Source: Pseudomonadota bacterium
GTDB taxonomy: Bacteria; Campylobacterota; Campylobacteria; Campylobacterales; Sulfurospirillaceae
Direction: 5' to 3'
DNA length: 64,000 nucleotides
NCBI GenBank assembly: GCA_017860615.1
Contig: JAGDMU010000011.1
Span: 46,394 to 110,393, forward strand
In this document: positions 9,458 through 18,997 of the stretch, in pieces
Layout: every line of letters starts with the position of its first letter
Numbering within the stretch: the stretch's first letter is position 1
Notes under the pieces: model-generated
Told to the model about the DNA's origin: nothing
The model's database searches: none
What the model saw: only the letters and a program-made list of their open reading frames with translations
Made by a program: the position numbers and the translations under genes

Positions 9458-11656
9458 ATGGTTAGCCAAGAACTCAATTTCGTTTTTAACGATGCCATTG
9501 CGTTTGTAAGGAAGCATCGTTACGAATATATTACCGTTGATCACCTCTTTTTCGCTCTTTTGAGCAATGAACACGTGGCTGAACTTCTTATCAATTGTGG
9601 ACTCAGCATTACCTTCTTACAACGCTCTATGGAAAAGTATTTTGTCGCTAATCCTCAAGTCGTTCCAAGCGAAGAAAATTATGAGCCATTAGAAACGGTA
9701 GCACTTTCTCGTGTGGTTGAATCCATGATGCTTCATGTCAAAAGTGCGGGCAAATCTGAAGCAAGCGTATTTGATCTTTTAATCGCTATGATGGATGAGA
9801 GCAACGCTTTTTGTGTTTCGCTTTTATTTCAACAAGGGGTGGATAAACTTTTGGTTGTTGAAGAAGTAACAGCCATGAGTGCACCACAAAATAAAGAGCA
9901 AAGCCTTGGTGAACAAAAAGAGAGCGCACTTGGAAAATACACGCTTGATTTGATAGCGCTTGCAAAGCAAAAACAGATTGATCCGCTCATTGGACGTGCT
10001 GATGAGGTGAAGCGCGTGATGCAAGTGTTGTGTCGTAGAAAGAAAAACAACCCTCTGCTTGTGGGTGAACCAGGTGTGGGTAAAACAGCCATTGTCGAAG
10101 GTTTGGCAGAAAAAATAAGTGAAGGTGCTGTGCCTGAAATTTTAAAAGAGACTCCTGTTTATGCCCTAGATATGGGCTCTCTGCTTTCAGGTACGAAATA
10201 CCGTGGTGATTTTGAAAAACGTCTGAAAGAAATCCTCACTGAACTTGAAGCAAAAAAAGGGGCTATTTTATTTATCGATGAGATTCATACCATCGTAGGA
10301 GCAGGAGCAACGAGTGGTGGCTCGATGGACCTTTCCAATCTTTTAAAACCAGCTTTGGCTTCTGGAAAAATTCGCTGTATAGGGGCTACAACCTATGGAG
10401 AATTTCGTAATTTCTTCGATAAAGACAAAGCCCTTAGCCGTCGTTTTGCCAAGATTGACGTGTTAGAGCCAAGCCTTGAAGATTCCTTTTTGATCCTCAA
10501 AGGGCTTAAAGGAAGCTATGAAAAACATCATGGTGTAAAGTACCCTAATGAAGTTATTCGAGCTTCGGTTGAGCTTGCTAAAAAATACATTAGCGATAAA
10601 TTTTTACCCGATTCTGCGATTGATCTCATTGATGAAGTGGGCGCCTCATTTCATCTGGAGAAAAAACGTAAAAAAGTGGTTGAAATGAGTGACCTTGAAG
10701 CGGTTCTCTCGCGTATTGCCAACATCCCAAGTCGCAGTGTGACTAAAGATGAGGGTGAAGTGATGCAACACCTAGAAGCACATCTTAAATCCAAAATTTT
10801 TGGACAAGATGCAGCTATTGAATCACTGGTTAAAGCGATTAAACGAAGCCGTGCAGGGCTTGGAAATCCTACTTCACCGATTGGCTCTTTCTTATTTGCA
10901 GGCCCTACAGGTGTGGGTAAAACCGAAGTGGCTAAACAGTTGGCATATGAACTAGGAGTCCATTTTGAGCGTTACGATATGAGCGAATATATGGAAAAAC
11001 ATACGGTGAGTCGTCTGATCGGTGCTCCTCCTGGCTATGTAGGCTATGATGAGGGCGGACAACTCAGCGAAGCGATTAAAAAACATCCGTACACCGTTCT
11101 TCTTTTAGATGAAATTGAAAAAGCACATCCTGATATGCTCAACATCTTGCTGCAAATTTTTGATAGCGCAACGTTAACCGACAACAATGGAACAAAGATT
11201 GATTTTCGCAATGTTATTATCATCATGACATCCAACCTTGGAACAAAAGAAGCTCCAACCATGGGCTTTACGAAGAGTGAAAGTAGTCGAACGGATCATG
11301 CGATTAAAGAGTTCTTCTCACCTGAGTTTAGAAATCGTTTGGATGAAGTCATTCATTTTGCATCGCTTTCTGAATCGGTGATGATCAATGTTGTTGAAAA
11401 ACTCTTAAATGAACTCACCGAGCAGCTTAAAGATAAAAAAGTTGAGATTGTTGCAACACCTGCGGCTAAAAAGTACTTGGCAAGTGAGGGTTATAGCAAA
11501 GAGATGGGTGCTCGTGTTATGCGTCGCGTCATTCAAGAAAAAATCAAAACACCACTTTCCGAAGAGGTTCTGTTTGGAAAACTCAAAAATGGTGGTGTGT
11601 GTAAGATAGATTATAAATCTCAAAAATTGGTCTTTAGTTACAGCGGTGGCAACTAA
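9458..11656 (+). CDS. clpA: ATP-dependent Clp protease ATP-binding subunit ClpA
   Basis: Two AAA modules (GEPGVGKTA, GPTGVGKTE), Clp_N repeats, 732 aa. Confidence 0.96.
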   Translation: MVSQELNFVFNDAIAFVRKHRYEYITVDHLFFALLSNEHVAELLINCGLSITFLQRSMEKYFVANPQVVPSEENYEPLETVALSRVVESMMLHVKSAGKSEASVFDLLIAMMDESNAFCVSLLFQQGVDKLLVVEEVTAMSAPQNKEQSLGEQKESALGKYTLDLIALAKQKQIDPLIGRADEVKRVMQVLCRRKKNNPLLVGEPGVGKTAIVEGLAEKISEGAVPEILKETPVYALDMGSLLSGTKYRGDFEKRLKEILTELEAKKGAILFIDEIHTIVGAGATSGGSMDLSNLLKPALASGKIRCIGATTYGEFRNFFDKDKALSRRFAKIDVLEPSLEDSFLILKGLKGSYEKHHGVKYPNEVIRASVELAKKYISDKFLPDSAIDLIDEVGASFHLEKKRKKVVEMSDLEAVLSRIANIPSRSVTKDEGEVMQHLEAHLKSKIFGQDAAIESLVKAIKRSRAGLGNPTSPIGSFLFAGPTGVGKTEVAKQLAYELGVHFERYDMSEYMEKHTVSRLIGAPPGYVGYDEGGQLSEAIKKHPYTVLLLDEIEKAHPDMLNILLQIFDSATLTDNNGTKIDFRNVIIIMTSNLGTKEAPTMGFTKSESSRTDHAIKEFFSPEFRNRLDEVIHFASLSESVMINVVEKLLNELTEQLKDKKVEIVATPAAKKYLASEGYSKEMGARVMRRVIQEKIKTPLSEEVLFGKLKNGGVCKIDYKSQKLVFSYSGGN

Positions 11657-12326
11657 GATACTCATTCCTCAGTTGCATCCAAGGGATTTTACCTTTCCTG
11701 ATCCTCAGGATGCAAGCTCTGAGGGGCTCTTAGCATGGGGTGGCGATCTCAAATCTGAGCGCCTCCTTCGTGCTTACACGAAAGGTATTTTCCCATGGTT
11801 TAATGAAGGCGATCCTATTTTATGGTGGTCTCCCGATCCTAGGCTCATTCTTTTCCCTTCCGATATCAAAATCTCCAAAAGTTTAGCCAAAAGTATGAAA
11901 AATTACGAGATACGTTATGACACGTGCTTTGAAGCTGTAATGCGTCAATGTTTACTCACAAGGCTTGAAAAAGGACAAAAGAGTTGGATTAGCGAAGATT
12001 TAATCTCTGCATTTTGTGATTTACATGAAAAGGGTTTCGCTCATTCGGTAGAGTGTTTTTTTGATGGTCAATTAGTGGGAGGTTTGTATGGATTGTATCT
12101 TGGAGGCGTATTTTGTGGCGAGTCGATGTTTTCAACCAAAAGCGATGCTTCAAAGGCGGCTTTGGTAGGTTTGTGTGAGAAAATGAAAGATTTGGGTGGT
12201 GATTTTATAGACTGTCAGCTTCCAACCGATCACCTTCAATCTTTAGGTGCGTGTGTGATTTCACGCGAGAAATTTTTAGGTATGTTAGAAAACGCTTTAG
12301 AAAATTGCACGACGAAGCTGTGGTAA
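11646..12326 (+). CDS. aat: Leucyl/phenylalanyl-tRNA--protein transferase
   Basis: FPDPQDASSEGLLAWGGDLKSERLLRAYTKGIFPWFNEGDPILWWSPDPR; GTG start. Confidence 0.96.
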   Translation: MATKILIPQLHPRDFTFPDPQDASSEGLLAWGGDLKSERLLRAYTKGIFPWFNEGDPILWWSPDPRLILFPSDIKISKSLAKSMKNYEIRYDTCFEAVMRQCLLTRLEKGQKSWISEDLISAFCDLHEKGFAHSVECFFDGQLVGGLYGLYLGGVFCGESMFSTKSDASKAALVGLCEKMKDLGGDFIDCQLPTDHLQSLGACVISREKFLGMLENALENCTTKLW

Positions 12327-12366
12327 TTTTGCGCCTTTTTGCCTTTAGATGTAAAAGAAGTATAGA

Positions 12367-13260
12367 ATGATAGAAAATGTTGCTCCCGTCTTTATTTTTG
12401 TTGCCTTAGGGTATATCTTTAAAAAAATCAAACACGATATTTCAGAGGCTTTAACCGAGTTTGTGATCTACTTTTCGCTCCCTGCACTTGCCCTTTCAAA
12501 AATCCGTCATATGACCTTTAGCCATGAAGTTTTTTCCATTATTCTCATTGCCTATATTACGATGGCACTCTCTTTGGCTTTGGGCTATATCGCTGGTCGT
12601 TTTATGAAAATGGATCGAAAAAATCTCGTCACAATGATGGTGATTGTCGGCTTTGGCAATACAGGATTTGTAGGCTTTTCTTATATCGAATCTTTTTACT
12701 CGTTACATGCGGTTAGTTATGCGCTCGTGTATGATCAAATTGGTACGTTTATTGCCTTGATGACGTTTGGTATAGCACTCATTGCATGGGGTGGCGGACA
12801 AGAACAACGTGTGCGTGATGTTGCAAAACAGATGGTTTTTTCACCGCCACTTCTTGCTATTGTTGTTGCGATCTATTTTCAAGATACAGAATTTCCTCCA
12901 CTCATTGAAACCATTCTCGATAAGTTTCAAGCCACACTGATTCCCTTGGTCACTGCTATCGTAGGTATGAAGTTAGAGTTTCGGACTTTATCGCTTTACT
13001 TCAAGGAGAATATGGTCGCACTCAGTCTTAAGATGGTCATTGCGCCCCTTTTGATGCTTATAGGATTTTATTTCTTTGCCGATTTAAAAGCCGAATGGAT
13101 TAGGGTCACTTTTCTAGAAACAGCAATGCCTCCGATGACGATGGCAGTGGTTTTTGGAATTAGGGGAGGGCTGAATCGAGACCTATTGATTAATGCCCTT
13201 GCTTTAGGCATTCTCTTTTCATTTGTCAGTATTGGTTTATGGAATCTTATCATTTCATAG
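12367..13260 (+). CDS. AEC (auxin efflux carrier) family permease
   Basis: Ten-TM hydrophobic pattern with PLLAIVVAIYFQ...; AEC-type. Confidence 0.8.
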   Translation: MIENVAPVFIFVALGYIFKKIKHDISEALTEFVIYFSLPALALSKIRHMTFSHEVFSIILIAYITMALSLALGYIAGRFMKMDRKNLVTMMVIVGFGNTGFVGFSYIESFYSLHAVSYALVYDQIGTFIALMTFGIALIAWGGGQEQRVRDVAKQMVFSPPLLAIVVAIYFQDTEFPPLIETILDKFQATLIPLVTAIVGMKLEFRTLSLYFKENMVALSLKMVIAPLLMLIGFYFFADLKAEWIRVTFLETAMPPMTMAVVFGIRGGLNRDLLINALALGILFSFVSIGLWNLIIS

Positions 13261-13268
13261 TAACTAAT

Positions 13269-13357
13269 AGACTTCTTTTATAACCCATTGAAAAAAGAGT
13301 ATCGCTTATAGCACCTCAGTAAACTCTTTATCTTTTCAAGAGTTATAAAAGAAGCCT
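13269..13357. other. Long imperfect inverted repeat / hairpin in aec-metK intergenic region
   Basis: AGACTTCTTTTATAAC (13269-13284) pairs with GTTATAAAAGAAGCCT (13342-13357), one mismatch; inner arms TTGAAAA/TTTTCAA and AAGAGT/ACTCTT. Confidence 0.7.
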
Positions 13358-13483
13358 AAATGATCAAAGAAATTTTTATATAAAAGAGAGTATTATACTC
13401 TTCTTAATAAGCGGTGGGCTCATCGGAGCTCTTATTCAAACTTTTAATTTTACTTTATGTTTCGTATCTTCTTGAAACCGTAA

Positions 13484-13552
13484 ATGGAAAACAAAAGGAT
13501 GGAAAACAAGTTTTCAGACTTTATGCTTGAGAGGTTTTACTCGAAAGCATAA
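13484..13552 (+). CDS. Putative 22-codon upstream ORF in the metK leader
   Basis: ATG...TAA encodes MENKRMENKFSDFMLERFYSKA; 3' half overlaps a stem-loop; no strong SD. Confidence 0.35.
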   Translation: MENKRMENKFSDFMLERFYSKA

Positions 13553-13561
13553 AAGTTTTCA

Positions 13562-13611
13562 AAAAAACAAGCGTTTTTATACCCGAAGGGGTTTAAAAAA
13601 CAAGCGTTTTT
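13562..13611 (+). repeat. Pair of 17-bp direct repeats AAAAAACAAGCGTTTTT, each self-complementary, flanking an ACCCGAAGGGGT hairpin
   Basis: Exact copies at 13562-13578 and 13595-13611. Confidence 0.8.
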
Positions 13612-13657
13612 GGAGAATGTGTCTGAAAATGGGAAAACAAAGAAATGGAAAACAAAA

Positions 13658-14872
13658 ATGGAACACACAAAACACTACCTTTTTACCTCTGAAGTGGTAA
13701 GTCCAGGTCACCCCGACAAATGTGCAGATATCATTGCTGATAGTATTGTTGATGCACTCATTATTGCTGATAAAAACTCACGCGTTGCCAGTGAAGTCTT
13801 TGTTGCAGGTAAGCATGTTATCATTGGTGGCGAGGTCAATACGAAAAGTATTCTCACATTTGCAGATTATGAGAAAATCGTTAAAGATGCACTTATTAAA
13901 ATTGGATATGATGGAAAATCTGCTTTTACAAAAGAGCAATGTCTCTATCCTGATGAAGTCAAAGTTCAAGTATTGCTTAATCAACAAAGTAGCGACATTA
14001 ACCAAGGTGTTGATCAAGAGAGTGGCGAAATTGGTGCAGGCGATCAAGGCATTATGTTTGGTTTTGCTTCATCTGAAACGGCTGATTTTATGCCAGCAGC
14101 AATCACATATGCAAGAATGTTGTGTGATAAAGTCTACAACTATGCGCTCAAACACAACCATAAACTGGGTGTTGACATCAAAACACAAGTAACCGTAGAT
14201 TATGGCACCAAACAAAATTTTGAAGAGTGCAAACCCCAAAAAATTCATACGATTGTTGTCTCTGCTCCTTCAAATGAAAATATGCCAATTGAAGAAGTAA
14301 GAGCCTTGATTAAGGGGCTGATTGACGATACAGGGCTTCCAACAGAACTGTATGATCCAAACGATACAATTATTCATATTAACCCAACAGGGCGTTATGT
14401 CAATCACAGTTCATTGCATGATTCTGGACTAACAGGACGTAAACTCATCGTGGATAGTTTTGGCGGTTATTCACCTATTGGTGGTGGTGCACAATCGAGT
14501 AAAGATTACACTAAAGTAGATCGTAGTGGACTTTATGCCGCTCGTTGGATTGCAAAACATATCGTAGCCGCTGGTCTTGCTAAAAAATGTTCTGTTCAAC
14601 TCTCTTACGCTATTGGTGTGGCAAAACCTGTCTCCATTGCAGTTGATACCTCTGGAACCTATACCAGCATCAGTGATGATGAACTCTCTTCTTTTGTTCT
14701 TGAAACGTTTAGCTTGACACCTCGTTGGATTATTGAAAAATTTGGTTTGGATAAACCAAGTAGCGAAACGTTCTTATACGCAGATGTTGCAGCACGTGGA
14801 CAAGTAGGGCAGAGTGACTATCCTTGGGAAAAATTGGATAGCCTAGAGATCTTTAAAGCACTTAAAAAATAG
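13658..14872 (+). CDS. metK: S-adenosylmethionine synthetase
   Basis: YLFTSEVVSPGHPDKCADIIADSIVDALI, GAGDQGIMFGFAS, GGGAQSSKDYTKVDRS; start probably ATG 13658, GTG 13619 possible. Confidence 0.96.
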   Translation: MEHTKHYLFTSEVVSPGHPDKCADIIADSIVDALIIADKNSRVASEVFVAGKHVIIGGEVNTKSILTFADYEKIVKDALIKIGYDGKSAFTKEQCLYPDEVKVQVLLNQQSSDINQGVDQESGEIGAGDQGIMFGFASSETADFMPAAITYARMLCDKVYNYALKHNHKLGVDIKTQVTVDYGTKQNFEECKPQKIHTIVVSAPSNENMPIEEVRALIKGLIDDTGLPTELYDPNDTIIHINPTGRYVNHSSLHDSGLTGRKLIVDSFGGYSPIGGGAQSSKDYTKVDRSGLYAARWIAKHIVAAGLAKKCSVQLSYAIGVAKPVSIAVDTSGTYTSISDDELSSFVLETFSLTPRWIIEKFGLDKPSSETFLYADVAARGQVGQSDYPWEKLDSLEIFKALKK

Positions 14873-14888
14873 TTTACATGTAAAGCTT

Positions 14889-14916
14889 TTAAAGGCACTC
14901 AAAAGAGTGCCTTTAA
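14889..14916. terminator. Bidirectional terminator-like hairpin between metK and lnt
   Basis: TTAAAGGCACTC-AAAA-GAGTGCCTTTAA perfect 12-bp stem; includes lnt stop codon. Confidence 0.75.
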
Positions 14917-16148
14917 GGCAATATAACGCCGCTTTTGCCACTATTGGCACTATGATAAATGACCGTTTGATACTTTTTAGCATACAATCGTAAGAGTAAA
15001 TATTGCAATGTTTGCTCTATTGAAGGGCTAAACCATGCGTTATTGCTAATGACAATCATCTGTTTAGGATTTCCCACAAAGAGCTTATCGTTTGTTCCTT
15101 CATAACAAATAGCACTTCTAAATGCTATACCATCAATTATAAAATCGTGTGGTTCTTTTGCTTTTTGATAATCTTTTGCGCCATCAAAGAAGAGTTTATT
15201 GATGATTTCGACGATAAATGCAGGAAAAGGCACTTCCTCACCAAAGGGTACGAGAACGATCTTATGTGCAATTTGCATCTCTCCTTTTTGAAAGAGATAC
15301 GATGAATTAAAAAATCCTTGATCTTCTTCATAGGTGAGCGAACCCGTAACAATCGTGATTTTTTGAGAATAATTTTTCAATGCGTCGATCAGTCCAGAAG
15401 CACGATTTAAATAGAGCGGGAACGCACTTTCTGGGAAAATAATCAGCTCTTTATGCGCAGCAATAGCCTGTTCAATCAACGCAAAATTAAGATCTATCGC
15501 CTCTTTTTGATACGCAGCATCCCAACGTTGTGATTGAGGAATGTGCATTAACGGTAGGGCAACATCAAGCGGTGGCAATGAAACAGAAGAGGGGGTGTTC
15601 CAGGAAAATGCTGCAATGAGTGGTATAAGTGCAACACTTTTTGTCCATTTTGGAAGAGCCTTAAAAAGAGTAATTGCACTTAAAAAAAGTCCAAAAGCAA
15701 GCAATGTGGTTGAGAAATAAGTATCGATTAAAATCAGTTCGAGTTTGAGCCAATTGAAACCGAATGGATCAATAAAACTAACACCCAAAAGCAATGGTAA
15801 TTGCAGATAAATAGAACTTCCAATTCGTCCAATCAACCAAAACAAAAGTGCATAAACCAGCGCAACACCTAAGATAACAAAGGGGATAAGAAAGCTGAGA
15901 TCATAATAGACAAAACTAAAACTAATCCAGTAAAACCATAAGAGTCCTATAAACAAACCACTCCAAAACCAGACCACGCGATTTTCGCCCAAAAGAAGGT
16001 AAAAACCAGCGATCGCTAAAAGAGAATTAAGAGGACGTAAGGTGATCTCAAAATAGCTTAGATAAATAAAAGCAGAAAGGAATAGAGCGATAACAAAGGC
16101 TTTTATTATGTAAATGCGGGTAAAATATATCTCTAAATTTTTTTTCAC
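14913..16148 (-). CDS. lnt: Apolipoprotein N-acyltransferase
   Basis: Multi-TM N-terminus plus nitrilase-like domain (ELIIFPESAFP, FGEEVPF, AICYEGT); GTG start at 16148 suggested. Confidence 0.88.
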   Translation of the reverse strand: MKKNLEIYFTRIYIIKAFVIALFLSAFIYLSYFEITLRPLNSLLAIAGFYLLLGENRVVWFWSGLFIGLLWFYWISFSFVYYDLSFLIPFVILGVALVYALLFWLIGRIGSSIYLQLPLLLGVSFIDPFGFNWLKLELILIDTYFSTTLLAFGLFLSAITLFKALPKWTKSVALIPLIAAFSWNTPSSVSLPPLDVALPLMHIPQSQRWDAAYQKEAIDLNFALIEQAIAAHKELIIFPESAFPLYLNRASGLIDALKNYSQKITIVTGSLTYEEDQGFFNSSYLFQKGEMQIAHKIVLVPFGEEVPFPAFIVEIINKLFFDGAKDYQKAKEPHDFIIDGIAFRSAICYEGTNDKLFVGNPKQMIVISNNAWFSPSIEQTLQYLLLRLYAKKYQTVIYHSANSGKSGVILP

Positions 16149-16159
16149 AAAGGATTTCC

Positions 16160-16435
16160 ATGCAAGGTTCTGCAAGTTTACTCTCTTCTTTACTTCCACT
16201 CGTTGTTCTTTTCGCAATTTTTTATTTTCTTGTGATTAGGCCGCAACAAAAACAGGTGAAAAAACACAAAGAAATGCTTGATGCACTTCAAAAAGGTGAT
16301 AAAGTCATTACCAGTGGTGGTTTAATCTGTGAAGTCGTAAAACCTGAGGAAGATTCTATCAAAGTTAAGCTTAATGATGACGGCGTCATGGTGAAGGTTG
16401 CAAGAGAATATATCGCAAAGAAAATCGATGCCTAG
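16160..16435 (+). CDS. yajC: Preprotein translocase subunit YajC
   Basis: FYFLVIRPQQKQVKKHKEMLDALQKGDKVITSGGL; followed by secD. Confidence 0.96.
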   Translation: MQGSASLLSSLLPLVVLFAIFYFLVIRPQQKQVKKHKEMLDALQKGDKVITSGGLICEVVKPEEDSIKVKLNDDGVMVKVAREYIAKKIDA

Positions 16436-18011
16436 TGGTATCTTTAATTACCGCTTAGTCATTTTTCTTATTGCAATTATTTTTGGAGTAGGCATGTCAA
16501 TGCCTACTTTTTTGCAAAGTGAAAAAGGGGCTAAAATTGCTTTAGGTCTTGATCTTCAAGGCGGTCTTCATATGCTTCTGGGCGTTAAAACAGAAGAGGC
16601 TATCAAATCCAAAGTTAAATCCATTGCTTCCAGTATTAAATTTTTTGCGCAAAGCGGAGATATTATTATTGATGACTTTCGTCTTGATGAAGAGGTGCTC
16701 TCTTTTACACTTCTTGACAAAGATGAAGAGAAAAAACTCGATGAGATGCTTAAAACGATTAGTGGTTTGCATGTCAACAAAGAAGCTCTAAAATATACTT
16801 TGAATTTAGAAGATAAAGAGAAAGAACTCATTAAAGAGTATGCCATTTCTCAAGCTGTTGAAACCATCCGTAACCGTTTGGATCAATTTGGTTTGGCAGA
16901 ACCTAACGTTGCAAAACAAGGCACCGATAAAATCTTAGTGGAACTTCCTGGTATCAAAACTGCGGAAGATGAGCAACGTGCACGTGAGCTTATCGCTAAA
17001 GCAGCCCATTTACAATTAATGGCTGTGGATGAAAAACGACGTGATCGTGCGAATAGTATGAGTCCCACAGAAGCAGCACAATATGGCGATGTCATTTTAA
17101 GTGATGCAAGAGGCGATAATATTCGTCATATTCTTAAAGAAATTCCCATCATTGATGGAAGTATGCTGACCGATGCAAAAGTCGCTTTTAGTGAGATGCA
17201 ACAACCTGTGATTAACTTTACCCTTAACTCTGAGGGCGCTAAAATCTTTGGAGATTTTACAGCCAATAATATTGGCAATCGTTTGGCGATTGTTTTGGAT
17301 AATAAAGTCTATTCTGATCCCGTTATTCGTGAACGTATTGGTGGAGGAAGTGGGCAGATCAGTGGCGGATTTAGTGTGAAAGAGGCACACGATGTGGCTA
17401 TAGCCCTTCGTAGCGGTGCTCTTTTAGCGCCTGTAACACTTCTTGAGAAACGAAGTGTAGGTCCTTCATTGGGTGCTGATAGTATTCAAGCAAGCCTTAT
17501 TGCATTAATCTCTGGATTTGTTCTGATTGTTGGCTTCTTGATTATGTATTATCACATGGCAGGTGTTTTTGCCAGTATGGCACTTTTAGTCAACTTGGTC
17601 TTGTTAATTGCTATTATGGCTCTTTTTGGAGCAACACTCACACTCCCTGGTATGGCAGGTATTGTTTTAAGTCTCGGTATGGCGGTAGATGCCAACGTTA
17701 TTATCAATGAGCGTATTCGTGAACTCTTGCGACAAGGTGTAGCCATTAGACAATCTGTGGAAAAGGGCTATGAAAATGCAATGAGCGCGATTGTTGATGG
17801 TAACTTAACCCTAGCTGTTTCATCGATTATCCTTTATGTCTATGGAACAGGCCCTATTAAAGGCTTTGCCATTAGTATGTTGATTGGTAACCTTATTTCA
17901 ATGCTCACAGCGATATTGGGAACACATGGAATGTATGTAGCGTTAATGTCTTACATTGAAAAACATCATAGTATTAATTTTTGGTTTGGCATGAAAAAGA
18001 GAGGTCACTAA
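16428..18011 (+). CDS. secD: Protein translocase subunit SecD
   Basis: LGLDLQGGLHMLLGV, NRLDQFGLAEP, AVDANVIINERIRE. Confidence 0.96.
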   Translation: MPSGIFNYRLVIFLIAIIFGVGMSMPTFLQSEKGAKIALGLDLQGGLHMLLGVKTEEAIKSKVKSIASSIKFFAQSGDIIIDDFRLDEEVLSFTLLDKDEEKKLDEMLKTISGLHVNKEALKYTLNLEDKEKELIKEYAISQAVETIRNRLDQFGLAEPNVAKQGTDKILVELPGIKTAEDEQRARELIAKAAHLQLMAVDEKRRDRANSMSPTEAAQYGDVILSDARGDNIRHILKEIPIIDGSMLTDAKVAFSEMQQPVINFTLNSEGAKIFGDFTANNIGNRLAIVLDNKVYSDPVIRERIGGGSGQISGGFSVKEAHDVAIALRSGALLAPVTLLEKRSVGPSLGADSIQASLIALISGFVLIVGFLIMYYHMAGVFASMALLVNLVLLIAIMALFGATLTLPGMAGIVLSLGMAVDANVIINERIRELLRQGVAIRQSVEKGYENAMSAIVDGNLTLAVSSIILYVYGTGPIKGFAISMLIGNLISMLTAILGTHGMYVALMSYIEKHHSINFWFGMKKRGH

Positions 18012-18982
18012 TGGAATTTTTTTCAAAAGGTAAAATTTACAATTTTATGAAATATGGACGCGTTTTTGTCCTATCAACGCTTTTTTTAGCCATTGTCTCT
18101 TTAGTGCTGGTTTTCACAAAAGGATTTAATTACGGTGTTGATTTTGTAGGTGGAACGGTTGTTCAACTCAAGTATGATGCAAAAGCACCGCTTGATAAAA
18201 TTAGAGAAGACCTTTCAAAAGACAAAATGTTTGCAGGTGCACAAATTACAGAATTTGGCTCACCTGAAGAGATTGTCATTCGTTTTGCAGCGGTAAGTGA
18301 GAGTGTAGGACAAGATATTGGCGATCATATTAGAGTGCTTTTGAAAGATACAGGCTCTTTTGATATTCGAAAAGTGGATATTGTAGGACCAAAAATTGGA
18401 AGTGAGCTTAGATCAAAAGGTATTATTTCAGCTATTTTAGCGATGATTGGTATTTTGATTTATGTTGCTGTCCGTTTTGAGTGGAAATTTGCAATCGCAT
18501 CTATTATCACATTGGCGCATGATATTACAATTACATTAGGAGCTATCATTCTATTTGATATTGAGTTTAGCCTTGATGTCTTAGCCGCTGTTTTAACGCT
18601 GATTGGTTACTCGCTCAACGATACAATTATTATTTTTGATCGTATTCGTGAAGAGCTTGAAGAGACTAAAAATATGAATTTTTCTGAAATTATTGATATT
18701 TGTGTCTCTAAAACACTTTCTCGTACAACGATTACCTCTTTACTCGTTTTCTTTGTTGTTTTAACCCTCTACGTTTTTGGTGGAGAGATTATTCATGGCT
18801 TTAGCTTTACAATGCTACTGGGTGTTATTATTGGTACATACAGCTCTATTTTTATCTCTGCACCATTTTTAACGCTTATTGGTTTTAGTGTTGAAAAATA
18901 CAAAGCGAAGATTGCGCTTAAAGAGAAAAATAGAATAGAAAAAGACAAAATGCGTTCCATGTATGAAAAAGGTACTGTTTAA
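18011..18982 (+). CDS. secF: Protein translocase subunit SecF
   Basis: GFNYGVDFVGGTVVQLK, IGYSLNDTIIIFDRIRE. Confidence 0.96.
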   Translation: MEFFSKGKIYNFMKYGRVFVLSTLFLAIVSLVLVFTKGFNYGVDFVGGTVVQLKYDAKAPLDKIREDLSKDKMFAGAQITEFGSPEEIVIRFAAVSESVGQDIGDHIRVLLKDTGSFDIRKVDIVGPKIGSELRSKGIISAILAMIGILIYVAVRFEWKFAIASIITLAHDITITLGAIILFDIEFSLDVLAAVLTLIGYSLNDTIIIFDRIREELEETKNMNFSEIIDICVSKTLSRTTITSLLVFFVVLTLYVFGGEIIHGFSFTMLLGVIIGTYSSIFISAPFLTLIGFSVEKYKAKIALKEKNRIEKDKMRSMYEKGTV

Positions 18983-18997
18983 TTTGATGGAGAGAAG

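Noticed and set aside
13722-14192. 156 aa plus-strand ORF in an alternative frame of metK
   Set aside because: Lies entirely within metK; low-complexity composition expected from frame-shifted AT-rich coding DNA.
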